From contig CAVTAP010000013.1 of the NCBI GenBank assembly GCA_963732695.1, positions 186,001-250,000 on the forward strand: a DNA stretch of 64,000 bases. Direction: 5' to 3'. Under the pieces are notes generated by a model. It was not told where the DNA came from. It did not search any database and saw nothing but the letters and a program-made list of their open reading frames with translations. This document shows positions 26,113 to 35,186 of the stretch, one piece after another. Within the stretch, counting starts at the first letter, position 1. Each line of letters opens with the position of its first letter. Source of the stretch: CADEDH01 sp963732695 (GTDB lineage Bacteria; Actinomycetota; Acidimicrobiia; Acidimicrobiales; SZUA-35). The position numbers were made by a program, and so were the translations under genes.

Positions 26113-27435
26113 TCACACCGCGGTGGCGGCCCGGGCGGCCCCGCTGCCGAGCCGGCACACCACCCGGGCCCCGCCCAGCGGGCTGGCCTCGACCGCCATC
26201 GACCCGCCGGTGGAGCGGGCCAGCCGGCCGACGATGGCCAGCCCCAGGCCGGTGGAGCCGCCGCCGGAGCGTCCGGCGGCCGCCATCGAAGGGTCGAACC
26301 CGGTGCCGGCGTCGTCGAGGGCGATCACGCACCCCCCGCCCGGGTCGGCCGCCACCGAGAGCTGGAAGGCGACACCCCGCTCGGTGTGGGCGAAGACGTT
26401 CTCGAACAGCACGTCGAGGCCGGCCGCCAGGGCCTCGGGTTCCACCGCCACCGTCACCGGATGCCACTGGGCCCCGGGCTCGGCCGGGTCCACCGGCACC
26501 CCGCCCAGCAGCAGCCGGCACGAGCGTTCCTCGTCGGCCGCCAGGGCCCGCCAGAACTCGTAGCGCTCGGCCGCCACCCCGGTGACGTCGAGGGGGCGGG
26601 GTGGGTCGGCGGTGCGGCGGGCCTGGGCGATGAGGTCGTCGATCTCGTCCCGCAGGGCGTCGACCCCGGCGTGGAGATCGGCGGCCAGATCGTCGTCGGC
26701 CACCCGGTCGAGGTCGATGCGGAGCCGGGTGAGCGGGGTCCGCAGCCGGTGGGCCAGCTCGCCCACCATCTCCCGCTCGGCCGCCAGCATCCCCTGCACC
26801 TGGCCGGTCAGCCGGTTGAAGGCGGCGGCCGTGTCCGCCAGCTCGGACGGCCCGGACGGCTCCACCGTCACCTCCAGCTCGCCTTCCCCCAGGCGGCGGG
26901 CGGCATCGGCCAGGCGGCGGGCCGGGCGCACCACCCGGCTGGCGATACGGTCGGCGATGGCCACGCTCAACCCCACCAGGGCCACCCCGGTGGCGGCCAG
27001 CGCCGCCCACGAGGCCACGAGGCCGCGGTTCAACTCGTCGTCGGTCACCAGCACCCGCACGGCGCTGGTGCCGCTCACCCCGGCCACGGCGGTGACCAGC
27101 TCCACCCCGCCCGGGGCCTCGCCCGACGAGCTCGTGGCCCCGTCGAGGGCCTGGGTCAGCCGGGCCGAGGCCGGGGCCGGCTCGCCGATCACCTGGCCCC
27201 CCATCACCACCGTCACCCGCTGGTGGCCGTCGGCGTTGACCCCGTCCACCAGACGGGCCACTTCGTCCTGGCGGCCGGCGGCGGCCAGGGGCACCAGCCC
27301 GGCGGCCACCGAGCGACCCTCGTCGAGGGCCCGGTCCCGGCCCTGGAGGCGGGCCGAGAGGCCGAGGGGAACGAGGAAGGCCAGCGTGATCAGCGCCGCC
27401 ATGGCGGCGAACGCCGTGGTCAGCTCTCGGCGCAC
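26113..27435 (-). CDS. Sensor histidine kinase (HAMP, HisKA, HATPase)
   Basis: A 440-residue membrane kinase. Helix 1 (around 7-29) and helix 2 (around 150-170) flank an extracytoplasmic sensor of ~120 residues. HAMP follows (VVRPARRLADAARRL), then the H-box ELAHRLRTPLTRLR. The ATPase has the N-box FENVFAHTE, DDAGTGFD and GSTGLGLAIVGRL. The GTG start overlaps the regulator stop by 16 nt, so both come from one mRNA with the regulator first. It should phosphorylate the adjacent OmpR-type regulator. The signal is unknown. Confidence 0.92.
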   Translation of the reverse strand: MRRELTTAFAAMAALITLAFLVPLGLSARLQGRDRALDEGRSVAAGLVPLAAAGRQDEVARLVDGVNADGHQRVTVVMGGQVIGEPAPASARLTQALDGATSSSGEAPGGVELVTAVAGVSGTSAVRVLVTDDELNRGLVASWAALAATGVALVGLSVAIADRIASRVVRPARRLADAARRLGEGELEVTVEPSGPSELADTAAAFNRLTGQVQGMLAAEREMVGELAHRLRTPLTRLRIDLDRVADDDLAADLHAGVDALRDEIDDLIAQARRTADPPRPLDVTGVAAERYEFWRALAADEERSCRLLLGGVPVDPAEPGAQWHPVTVAVEPEALAAGLDVLFENVFAHTERGVAFQLSVAADPGGGCVIALDDAGTGFDPSMAAAGRSGGGSTGLGLAIVGRLARSTGGSMAVEASPLGGARVVCRLGSGAARAATAV

Positions 27436-28112
27436 GTCGGGTCGACCAGTTTCACGCCGACACCACGCACGGTCACCAGATAGCGGGGCTCGTCGGCCCG
27501 GTCGCCGAGCTTGCGCCGCAGCCAGCTGAGGTGCACGTCGACCGTCTTGTCGGCCCCGCCGTAGGGCTGGCGCCACACCTCGGCCAGCAGCTCCCGCTTC
27601 GACACCACCTCGCCCGCCCGGCCGGCCAGGTAGAGCAGCAGCTCGAACTCCTTGCGGGTGAGCTCCACCACCTCACCGTCGACGGTGACGGCGTGGCCTC
27701 CGATGTCGATGTCGATCCCGCCGATCACGATGCGGCGGGGGCCGGTCTCGGCCTGCACCCGGCGCAACACGGCCCGGATGCGGGCCTCGATCTCGGCCCC
27801 CGAGTACGGCTTGACCAGGTAGTCGTCGGCGCCGGCGTCGAGCAGGGCCACGATCTGGGCGTCGTCGTCGCGGGCCGTGGCCACGATCACCGGGACCTGC
27901 GAAGTGGCCCGCAGCATGCGCAGCACGTCGGCGCCGTCGACGTCGGGCAGGCCCAGGTCGAGCACCACCACGTCGGGCGGGTCGGCCATCACCGCAGCCA
28001 GGGCCTCCATCCCCTTGGCGGCGCTTCGCACCACATGGCCCCGGTCCTGCAGGGCCCGGGCCACCGACTGGCGGATCCCGGGGTCATCCTCAACGATGTA
28101 GACGTCGGCCAT
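27420..28112 (-). CDS. OmpR-family response regulator
   Basis: A 230-residue two-domain regulator. The receiver has the acidic pair (VEDD), phospho-acceptor Asp in VVVLDLGLPDVDG near residue 50, a Thr switch in VATARDDD and Lys in LVKPYS. The C-terminal winged helix (VELTRKEFELLLYLAGRAGEVVSKRELL, then DVHLSWLRRKLG and TVRGVGVKL) binds DNA. The ATG at 28112 begins at the family boundary. It is encoded just before its kinase and divergently from two small exported proteins, which are natural candidate targets. Confidence 0.94.
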   Translation of the reverse strand: MADVYIVEDDPGIRQSVARALQDRGHVVRSAAKGMEALAAVMADPPDVVVLDLGLPDVDGADVLRMLRATSQVPVIVATARDDDAQIVALLDAGADDYLVKPYSGAEIEARIRAVLRRVQAETGPRRIVIGGIDIDIGGHAVTVDGEVVELTRKEFELLLYLAGRAGEVVSKRELLAEVWRQPYGGADKTVDVHLSWLRRKLGDRADEPRYLVTVRGVGVKLVDPTCAES

Positions 28113-28224
28113 ACCCCCTTGGTACCGGTGGAAGCGGCCGGGGGCAAGGATCCTGGCCCAGGCACTACCGAGGCTTAGCGTTCTCTTGACCTGCGGGCCG
28201 GGGGCGTTGGGGCACACTCTCCCC

Positions 28225-28479
28225 ATGCGCTCGAAGTCGTTCCTAGCCGTGATCTGGGCCGTGGCCACGGTGGTGGCCGTGGCCATCGTGTGGCAGAGCC
28301 TGGGATTCGTGTCCACCCGCACCGATGACGACGGCACCGCCCTGGGCGGCGGCTCCGCCACCTCGGTGGTCACGCCGGTCACCCAGGGCTCGTCGGCCCC
28401 CGGTGCCACCGGCGGCGATCCGGCCGGCACCACCACGGTCCCGGCCGCAGCCGTCGACGGCGGCGGCGCTCGACTGTGA
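28225..28479 (+). CDS. Small single-pass membrane protein (hypothetical)
   Basis: An 84-residue protein with one N-terminal hydrophobic helix (FLAVIWAVATVVAVAIVWQSLGF, residues ~6-28) and a short Asp/Gly/Ser/Thr-rich outer part. The stop overlaps the next GTG by 4 nt (GTGA). Divergence from the response regulator over 112 bp suggests control by that system. No homolog is recognised. Confidence 0.6.
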   Translation: MRSKSFLAVIWAVATVVAVAIVWQSLGFVSTRTDDDGTALGGGSATSVVTPVTQGSSAPGATGGDPAGTTTVPAAAVDGGGARL

Positions 28480-28778
28480 CCGATCCGGTGGGCGCCACGT
28501 CCACCACCCCGCCCACCGTCACCACGCTGGCGGTGGGGGTGCCGGCCGACGCCGTGGACCAGACGTTCGAGCTCGTGGGCGGCACCGCCGTGGTGCGCTA
28601 CTCGTCCACCGGGGTCACCGTGCTCTACGCCGTGCCGGCCAACGGCTACCAGGCCAAGGTGGAGCCCGAGGAGGGGGGCACGAAGGTGGAGTTCCGCAGC
28701 GAGGGCCACCGCTCCCGGGTTGTCGTGTGGTGGAACAACGGTCCCCAGCACTCGGTGGAGGAGCGCGGGGAAGACTGA
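28476..28778 (+). CDS. Small protein of unknown function
   Basis: A 100-residue protein that starts at GTG within the stop of the preceding gene. Most of it looks like a small beta-rich domain (FELVGGTAVVRYSSTGVTVLYAVPANGYQAKVEPEEGGTKVEFRSEGHRSRVVVWW). It has no signal peptide of its own. Coupling to the single-pass membrane protein suggests that the two once formed, or still form, one membrane-associated unit. An undetected frameshift joining both reading frames cannot be excluded. Confidence 0.58.
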   Translation: MTDPVGATSTTPPTVTTLAVGVPADAVDQTFELVGGTAVVRYSSTGVTVLYAVPANGYQAKVEPEEGGTKVEFRSEGHRSRVVVWWNNGPQHSVEERGED

Positions 28779-28833
28779 TCCCACCGGGTTCGACCCACCG
28801 GCCGACCCGGCTCCCGGGCCCAACCGGGCGCTG

Positions 28834-30414
28834 TCAGGCGCCGGCGGCCACCGGCCGGGGCCGCTTGCGGCCGGGCAGGTGCGGACGGGGCGACCGGGTG
28901 CTCCCGGGCCGGCCCGTCCCGGTCCTGCCGGTCCTGCCGGTCCTGCCGGTCGAGGCCGGCCCCCCGTGCTGGGGCGCACCCACCAGGGCGCGCAGGTTGG
29001 AGGCCACCTCGGTCAGTTTCTCCGCCGCCTCCCGGGTGCTGGCCACGGCTTGGGCGTTCTCGGCCGCCGTGGCCGCCACCGAACCGGCCTCGGTCACGAT
29101 CGTCTCGGTGCCGTTGGCGGCCTGCACGATGCGCTGCTCGATGTCATGGGTGGCGAGGGCCTGCATCTCGATGGCGGAGGAGATCTCGGCCTGGATCTGG
29201 GCGATGTCGTTGATGAGCGAGGTGATCGAGCCGATGGCGTCCACCGTCTTGTCGGCGTCGCCCTGGATGGCGGCGATCCGCTCCGAGATGGCCGAGGTGG
29301 CGTCGCCGGTCTGCTTGGCCAGCTCCTTCACCTCGTTGGCCACCACGGCGAAGCCCTTGCCGGCCACACCGGCCCGGGCCGCCTCGATGGTGGCGTTGAG
29401 CGCGAGCAGGTTGGTCTGCTTGGCGATCGACGTGATCAGGTCGATCACCTGGCTGATCTCGGCCGAGCTCGATCCCAGCTTGGTGATGTGGGCCGAGGTG
29501 GTGTCGACCACGTGGACGCCCTGGGCCGCCACCTCGGCGGCATGGGCCACGCTGCGGGAGATGTCGGTGATCGAGGTCGACATCTCCACCGTGGCGGCGG
29601 CCACGCCCTGCACGTGGGACGAGATCTCGCGGGCGATGTCGGCCGAGGTCTGGGCCTTGCCCCGGGTCTGCTCGGCCCCGGCCATGAGCTGGGTGCCGGC
29701 CACGGCCACCTTGTCCACCGAGCCGGTCATCTCCGAGATCATGTGCCGCAGGTGGCTCGTGATACCTCGGGCGATGCGCCATGAGGCGCCGGCCATGGCC
29801 AGGATCGACAGCGCGCTGATGGCCATCACCAGGGTGCGGGCGTGGCGGGTGGCGGAGGCGTTGGCCTCCTCGGCATCGGCGGCGGCGCTCTGGACGGTGT
29901 CGGACAGGGCCGACAGGTTCGTCTCCAGCACCAGGAACTGCTCCTTGAAGGCACCGAACTCGGCGGAGGCGGCACCGGCCGACCCGTCGCTCCCGTCGCC
30001 GGCGGTGGCGTTGGTGGCGGCGGAGGCGGAGGCGATCACTGCCTGGCCGTCGGCCACGTACGCGTCGACCTGGGCCGAGGCGTCGCTCACCGCGCTCTGC
30101 ACGGCCGGCTGGTCGTTCAGGTTGGTGGCGATGGCCTCGAAGTGGCCCTTGAGGGTCTGGCTGTGGGCGGCCAGCTCGTCGGCGGCGGTGGCCCGGTCCT
30201 GGTCGGTGGTGGCCAGCAGGGCGGCGTAGACGTCACCCCGGATGGCGTCGTGCATCATGTCGGCCTCTACCGAGGACCGGATCGAATCATTGAAGCGGGC
30301 CAGGGCCGACGCCTCCTTGATACGGGTGGTGGCGAGGATGCCCAGGTTGGCGACGCACACCACGCTGACGACGCCGAACAGCAGCAGTCGTTGCGAGATA
30401 CTCCAAGTTTTCAT
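28834..30414 (-). CDS. Methyl-accepting chemotaxis-type receptor
   Basis: A 526-residue receptor. TM1 (around 8-29, LLLFGVVSVVCVANLGILA) and TM2 (around 190-210) enclose a ~155-residue helical sensor of the 4HB_MCP type with an Ala/Ser/Gly-rich segment. HAMP is short. The signalling hairpin is intact (IAKQTNLLALNATIEAARAGVAGKGFAVVANEVKELAKQT). The tail ends in GRTGRTGRTG repeats encoded by 9-bp DNA repeats near 28920-28950. I chose the ATG at 30414 before MKTWSISQR, not the earlier in-frame ATG. No CheA or CheW gene is present here, so its output partner is unknown. Confidence 0.92.
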   Translation of the reverse strand: MKTWSISQRLLLFGVVSVVCVANLGILATTRIKEASALARFNDSIRSSVEADMMHDAIRGDVYAALLATTDQDRATAADELAAHSQTLKGHFEAIATNLNDQPAVQSAVSDASAQVDAYVADGQAVIASASAATNATAGDGSDGSAGAASAEFGAFKEQFLVLETNLSALSDTVQSAAADAEEANASATRHARTLVMAISALSILAMAGASWRIARGITSHLRHMISEMTGSVDKVAVAGTQLMAGAEQTRGKAQTSADIAREISSHVQGVAAATVEMSTSITDISRSVAHAAEVAAQGVHVVDTTSAHITKLGSSSAEISQVIDLITSIAKQTNLLALNATIEAARAGVAGKGFAVVANEVKELAKQTGDATSAISERIAAIQGDADKTVDAIGSITSLINDIAQIQAEISSAIEMQALATHDIEQRIVQAANGTETIVTEAGSVAATAAENAQAVASTREAAEKLTEVASNLRALVGAPQHGGPASTGRTGRTGRTGTGRPGSTRSPRPHLPGRKRPRPVAAGA

Positions 30415-30561
30415 TTGAATGAGCTCCCGGTGGGCCGATAGATACTCATCGGTCCCGCCGGGGCCGAGTTGAACGGGTGACATCGGTCGTTCCGACGAAC
30501 AGTTCCGGCGGCCCAGTCGATTTTTCGGCTGTCCGGGGCCGAGGCGCTACGGTCGGTTGCC

Positions 30562-31992
30562 ATGTTCATCAATGGTGAGTGGGTCGACGCCATCGCCGGG
30601 GGCACGTTCGCCGTGACCAACCCGGCCACCGGGGAGGAGATCGGGCGGGTGCCCGACGGCGGGCCCGACGATGCCCGGGCCGCCATCGCCGCGGCCGACG
30701 CCGCCTTCCCCGCCTGGGCGGCCACCACGCCGTTCGAGCGGGCCGACATGCTGTTGAAGGCGTGGCAGCTGATGAACACCCGGGCCGACGATCTGGCCCG
30801 CCTGATGACCACCGAGCAGGGCAAGCCGCTGCGGGCGGCGCGCACCGAGGTCACCTACGCTGCCGACTTCCTGCGCTGGTTCGCCGAGGAAGGCCGGCGG
30901 ATCGGGGGCGAGTGGCTCCCGTCGAGCCGGTCCGACCAGCGGTTCCTCACCGTGCGTCAGCCGGTGGGGGTGGTGGCCATGGTGACGCCGTGGAACTACC
31001 CGATCTCGATGCTCACCCGGAAGATGGGGCCGGCGCTGGCCGCCGGGTGCACGCTGGTGCTCAAGCCGGCCGAGGCCACCCCGCTGTGCGCCAAGGCCGT
31101 GTTCGACATCTTCGTCGAGGCCGGCGTGCCGGCCGGTGTGATCAACCTGGTCACAGCGGAAGACCCCAAGCCCATCGGTGACGTGTTCACCAGCGACCCC
31201 CGGGTCCGCAAGCTCACGTTCACCGGGTCCACCGCGGTGGGGAAGCTGCTGGCGGGCAAGGCGGCGGGATCGTTGCAGCGGGTGTCGGTGGAGCTGGGCG
31301 GTCACGCCCCGTTCATCGTGTATCCCGACGCCGACGCCGAGAACGCGGCCAAGGGGGCGGCCGCCCTCAAGTTCCTCAACGCCGGCCAGGCCTGCATCAG
31401 CCCCAACCGGTTGTTCGTGCACGCCAGCCAGGCCGACGCCTTCGTCGGCACCCTCACCAAGCGGGTGGGGGCGTTGGTGACGGGCAACGGCATGGACGAC
31501 GGCGTCGGTGTGGGCCCGCTCGTCAACGACCGGGCCGTGGCCAAGGTGGAGGCCCAGGTGGAAGACGCCGCGGCCAGGGGAGCGGGGGTGCCGATCGGGG
31601 GTCACCGGCTCACCGACGGCGGGCTCGACCGGGGCCACTTCTTCGCTCCCACGGTGCTCACCGGGGTGACGCCGGAGATGGTGGTGTACCGGGAGGAGAC
31701 GTTCGGCCCGGTGGCGCCGGTGGTGGTGTACGAAGACGTGGACGACGTGATCCGCATGGCCAACGACACGCCCTACGGGCTGGCGGCCTACGTGTACACC
31801 GAGAGCCTCAAGACGGCGCTGTCGGCGTTCGAGGCGCTGCGGTTCGCCATCATCGGGATCAACGACGTGAATCCCACGTCGGCCTCGATCCCGTTCGGGG
31901 GCATGGGCGACTCGGGCCTGGGGCGGGAGGGCGGCCACGAGGGGCTCGACGAGTACCTCGAGGTCAAGACGGCCGGGATCTCCCTCCGGTAG
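30562..31992 (+). CDS. Aldehyde dehydrogenase, succinate-semialdehyde dehydrogenase-like
   Basis: A 476-residue NAD(P)+-dependent dehydrogenase of full length. Cofactor motifs are TPWNYP and KPAEATP, FTGSTAVGK is the Rossmann loop, the general base Glu is in VELGGHAPF (near 252), and the nucleophile Cys is in NAGQACISPNR (near 286). EETFGPVAPV and SGLGREGGHEG complete the fold. The pattern is closest to GabD-like enzymes, but aldehyde specificity cannot be read from sequence. It stands 148 nt from the divergent chemoreceptor and is followed by a lipoprotein gene after 9 nt. Confidence 0.9.
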   Translation: MFINGEWVDAIAGGTFAVTNPATGEEIGRVPDGGPDDARAAIAAADAAFPAWAATTPFERADMLLKAWQLMNTRADDLARLMTTEQGKPLRAARTEVTYAADFLRWFAEEGRRIGGEWLPSSRSDQRFLTVRQPVGVVAMVTPWNYPISMLTRKMGPALAAGCTLVLKPAEATPLCAKAVFDIFVEAGVPAGVINLVTAEDPKPIGDVFTSDPRVRKLTFTGSTAVGKLLAGKAAGSLQRVSVELGGHAPFIVYPDADAENAAKGAAALKFLNAGQACISPNRLFVHASQADAFVGTLTKRVGALVTGNGMDDGVGVGPLVNDRAVAKVEAQVEDAAARGAGVPIGGHRLTDGGLDRGHFFAPTVLTGVTPEMVVYREETFGPVAPVVVYEDVDDVIRMANDTPYGLAAYVYTESLKTALSAFEALRFAIIGINDVNPTSASIPFGGMGDSGLGREGGHEGLDEYLEVKTAGISLR

Positions 31993-32001
31993 GTCGCCGA
32001 C

Positions 32002-32556
32002 GTGCGCCTGATGTTGCGGGTTTCGGCGGTGGGCCTCGGGCTCGCCCTCTCCGCCTGCAGCTCGGGGTCCGGGGGCTCGGGGGTCGGTGTGCCGGCGAGC
32101 GACCTGCCGTCGATCACCGGGGGCGGGGCCGACACGATCGACGCCGCGGCCGAGGCCGCGGTGCGAGGGGTGCACACCCGGGTGATGACCGAGTTGTTCT
32201 CCCGCGACGAGCGGGTGGACGACCCCACCGCCATCCTCGATCTGGCCGACGAGCTCACCACCGGTGCGCTCAAGGCCGACATCGAAGACAGCATCAACCG
32301 GCGGTTGCTGTCGGGCTACAAGGCGGTGGGGGAGGGGTACGACTCCAACATCGTGTCGGTGGAGATCACGGGCGATGCCACCGCCACCGTGCTCGACTGC
32401 TCGCTCGACACCCGTTCGTTCTACGACGCCAACGGCGCGCTCCTGATACCGGCCGACACCTTCCATCGCCTGCGCGAGTCGTCGCTCGTGCTCGTCGACG
32501 GCCATTGGCTCGTCTCCGAGCTCCGCAGCACCGGCACCGGCCGCTGCGACCCCTGA
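32002..32556 (+). CDS. Lipoprotein of unknown function (first of two paralogs)
   Basis: A 184-residue exported protein with a lipobox (LALSACSSG) and a Ser/Gly linker. The C-terminal ~140 residues form a domain with an HTRVMTELFSRDERVDDP start, a VLDCSLDTRSFYD centre and an IPADTFHRLRESSLVLVDGHWLVSEL...RCDP end. Two Cys (in LDCS and RCDP) may pair. The fold resembles a small NTF2/DUF-type secreted domain, but I recognise no family. The GTG at 32002 is used; an ATG three codons later is equally plausible. A frameshifted paralog lies 330 nt downstream, before the Tad locus. Confidence 0.75.
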   Translation: MRLMLRVSAVGLGLALSACSSGSGGSGVGVPASDLPSITGGGADTIDAAAEAAVRGVHTRVMTELFSRDERVDDPTAILDLADELTTGALKADIEDSINRRLLSGYKAVGEGYDSNIVSVEITGDATATVLDCSLDTRSFYDANGALLIPADTFHRLRESSLVLVDGHWLVSELRSTGTGRCDP

Positions 32557-32886
32557 GGGCCCCGCCGCCGCCCCCGGCCCCGCCCCCGCCCGCCGCGCCC
32601 GTTCTGCGTCACGTTTTCGACGAATTCCGGCCTTTTCGCGACGCAGTTCACCCTCATGTCGCGTTTTTCGTGACGTCGGTTCGTCGCGGCCGATTCCAGG
32701 TGCCGAGAATTTCAACGATGTGGATGGACACGCAGGTCAGTGCGGCTAAGCTCCGGCCGGAACCTTCGGGTTCCAGGGGGCGACCACGCCCGGCGCGGCT
32801 CGGAAACCAGCGCCGGATTGAGCCGCGATCGCCACCACTCAGGTCCCTCTGTTTCCCAAGCACCGGCCAACCAGACCCGAGCAAGC
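32557..32886. other. 330-bp intergenic region with overlapping inverted repeats
   Basis: No gene is seen here. The first 45 bases are a C-rich tract. Then CTGCGTC (32604-32610) pairs with GACGCAG (32640-32646), CGTCACG (32607-32613) with CGTGACG (32669-32675), and CGACGAA (32618-32624) with TTCGTCG (32680-32686). These are alternative foldings of one structured block, richer in T runs (TTTTCG, GTTTTTCG) than the surroundings. A terminator for the first lipoprotein and a promoter for the second gene and Tad locus are the likely contents. Confidence 0.5.
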
Positions 32887-33505
32887 GTGAGCAATCCGAT
32901 CCGAAGCCGCATCCCAGCCTTCGCCGTTGCGGTCACTCTCGCGTCCGTGGGCACCGCCTGCTCCAGCTCCAGCGGCACTGCCGACACCACCACGCCCTCC
33001 TCCTCCTCCTCCGCCGTCATCGCCACCACCGAAGCCGTCGCCACAACCACTACCGCCACTACCGAAGCCCCCAGCAGCTCCACCACCGTCGAAGACGCCA
33101 TCCGCGCCGCCCACACCCGGGTCATGACCGAGCTGTTCGCCCGTGACGAGCGTGTTGCCGGGCCTGAGGCCATGCTGCCTCTGGCAGAGCAACTCACTGC
33201 CGATCCACTTCTCCGCCGAATCAAAGACGCTGTGGCGCAACGTGCTTCGTCTGGTGAGCGCGCGGTGAGCCCGGGTTACGAGTCCCACATCATCAAGGTC
33301 ACGATGCTCGATGGCTCGACAGCGAAGGTGCTCGACTGCTCCAAGGACCTCAGCGAGGGCTATCGGATCGGATGGCACCCTGACGGTGCCAGCGGATGAC
33401 TTCTACAAGCTACGTGAAAGCGAAGTGGTCCTGATCGGTGGTCGTTGGCTGGTCCGTGAGATCAACAGCGGGGGTGATAATCGATGCGATCCAGCCGCTG
33501 CTTGA
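32887..33505 (+). pseudogene. Paralogous lipoprotein, frameshifted near its C-terminus
   Basis: A GTG start gives a signal peptide with a lipobox (GTACSSSS), a long Ser/Thr linker, then a domain closely like that of the 32002-32556 gene: HTRVMTELFARDERVAGPEA, GYESHIIKV and VLDCSKD. The frame is lost near 33365-33378. The next frame continues the match exactly (TLTVPADDFYKLRESEVVLIGGRWLVREI...RCDP). Removing one base in the ATCGGATGG area yields GYRIDGTLTV and a whole protein of about 206 residues. The stop overlaps the next gene by 22 nt. Confidence 0.7.
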
Positions 33506-34431
33506 TCCGAGTTGGCCTCGGCATCCTGGTGACTCTGGCGTTGATAGCTCCCTGCGGTGTGGCGGGTGCTGAGATCGACGACACGAGCGCGACGAACGCC
33601 ATCGTCAATGCTGGACAAACTGACAGCGGGGCGTTTGTGGAGTTGGAGGGGTCGCTCGCTGGGCGGCACGTGACGGGGCCGGGGGCGCCGGCCTGGCTGC
33701 GGGCTTGTTCGTGGCGGACGTGGTCGGCGGAGGAGAAGGACGCCTACTTCGCCCAATTCTCGGTCGGCGGCGGGTCCCCGGCGGCCGCGGCGGAGGGCGA
33801 GGAGCAGTGGGGGGTCGTGTTCTGCCATCCGGGCGTGGCGGAGGCGGCGGGCCTCAACCCGTCCATCCTCACCACCGGCGTACTCTCCACCTGGCCCCTG
33901 GCCGACGGGCTTCCCCAGGTGGTGCTCGATTACCTCATCGCCTTGGGCTACGCCTCGGTCGACATCCCGGTGCAGGTGGGCGACGCCGCCCCCTTCGGCG
34001 ACGACGACACCCCGCTCATCACCCAGCTTCCTACCTACCTCTGGGTCAGCCCGGCTGTCTGGCAGCCCCGCTCGGCCACCACGCCCCCGGTGTTCGGAGT
34101 CACGGCCACGGTCACCGCCACCCCCAGCCGGGTCGTGTTCGACAACAACGCCGGCGACCAGGTCGACTGCGGCGCCAACCTCGGCCCACCCTACGACTTC
34201 GCCCGGGCCGACGACCAGCAGCACTCCGACTGCACGCTGACCTTCCGCCACACCAGCGCCGTCGACGACTGGACCCTGTCCTCCACGATCTGGTGGACCG
34301 TCACTTACGCCTGTTCCGCCGACTGCGGCACCGGCGCCCTGCCTCCGTTCGTGGTCCGCAACACCCGTCCCGTCCGGGTGGCCGAGCTGCAGGCCGTCCT
34401 CCTTCCCCCGCCCGTCGCCACCGCCAACTGA
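33484..34431 (+). CDS. Secreted protein upstream of the Tad operon (hypothetical)
   Basis: A 315-residue protein with a signal peptide (CLIRVGLGILVTLALIAPCGVAGA). The mature region has five Cys (WLRACSWR, VVFCHPG, DQVDCGANLG, SDCTLTF, TYACSADCG), suggesting disulfides. A beta-rich second half contains FGVTATVTATPSRVVFDNNAGD, like an immunoglobulin-type domain. Such proteins are found next to actinobacterial Tad genes and may be surface or pilus accessory factors, an inference from position. The ATG lies inside the end of the frameshifted lipoprotein gene. Codon use at its 5' end is less GC-rich than in its 3' half. Confidence 0.72.
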   Translation: MRSSRCLIRVGLGILVTLALIAPCGVAGAEIDDTSATNAIVNAGQTDSGAFVELEGSLAGRHVTGPGAPAWLRACSWRTWSAEEKDAYFAQFSVGGGSPAAAAEGEEQWGVVFCHPGVAEAAGLNPSILTTGVLSTWPLADGLPQVVLDYLIALGYASVDIPVQVGDAAPFGDDDTPLITQLPTYLWVSPAVWQPRSATTPPVFGVTATVTATPSRVVFDNNAGDQVDCGANLGPPYDFARADDQQHSDCTLTFRHTSAVDDWTLSSTIWWTVTYACSADCGTGALPPFVVRNTRPVRVAELQAVLLPPPVATAN

Positions 34432-34493
34432 CCTCTGCCCGCCGACCGACCCGACCCCACCGACGATCTGACCTGAGCAACCGAGGCTCCGCC

Positions 34494-35186
34494 ATGGCCG
34501 CCCCCACCCTCACCCCACCGTCATCCGTGCGCCGCCCGGCCACGCCGGCCGTCCCGCCCGGAGTGAACCGCGGCCCGGCCCGCACCCGCCGCCTGCCCTG
34601 GATCGCCCTCGGCCTCCTGCTCACGGCGGGCGCCGTGATCGCCTTCGCCCTGTTCACCATCACCCAGTCGTCCCGCACCCTGGCCTGGGTCACCGCCACC
34701 GACGTGGCCGCCGGCGACACGATCGAACGCTCCGACCTGGAGCTGGTGGCCGTCGGCGCCGACGACGGGGTCCGCCTCGTCACCCGGGGCGAGGAAGACA
34801 AGATCCTCGGCTCGGTGGCCCGGGGCCCCATCCCGGCCGGCACCCTGCTGTCCCCGGCTCTCGTGGTCCCTCCGGGCCAGAGCGTGCCCGCCGGGTTCGC
34901 CGTGGTCGGCGCCCGCCTGGAACCGGGCCAGTTCCCCAGCAACGCCCTGGCCGCCGGCGACAAGGTGCAGCTCCTGGCCCCCGTGCCCGCCGCCGGGCCC
35001 GAGGCATCGCTCGACGAGGCGGGCGATCTCGGCCCGGCCACCGTGTGGGCCGTCGACACCGCCACCGGTTCGTCCACCGGCAGCCTGTTCGTGTCGCTTC
35101 TCGTTCCGAGCGACCAGGCCGACCTGGTGGCCAATGCCGCCGAGCTCGACCGCCTCCGCCTCGCCCTGGTCAACAGCGGTGGCTGA
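34494..35186 (+). CDS. cpaB: SAF-domain protein, CpaB/RcpC-like Tad pilus assembly factor
   Basis: A 230-residue protein with a Pro-rich cytoplasmic N-terminus, one membrane helix (IALGLLLTAGAVIAFALFTI, around 36-55) and an outer SAF domain (VTATDVAAGDTIERSDLELVAV, then ARGPIPAGTLLSPALV). The rest resembles RcpC/CpaB, which lines the secretin channel in Gram-negative Tad systems. Actinobacteria lack an outer membrane, so the role here is unclear. Its end overlaps the TadA GTG by 8 nt. Confidence 0.82.
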   Translation: MAAPTLTPPSSVRRPATPAVPPGVNRGPARTRRLPWIALGLLLTAGAVIAFALFTITQSSRTLAWVTATDVAAGDTIERSDLELVAVGADDGVRLVTRGEEDKILGSVARGPIPAGTLLSPALVVPPGQSVPAGFAVVGARLEPGQFPSNALAAGDKVQLLAPVPAAGPEASLDEAGDLGPATVWAVDTATGSSTGSLFVSLLVPSDQADLVANAAELDRLRLALVNSGG

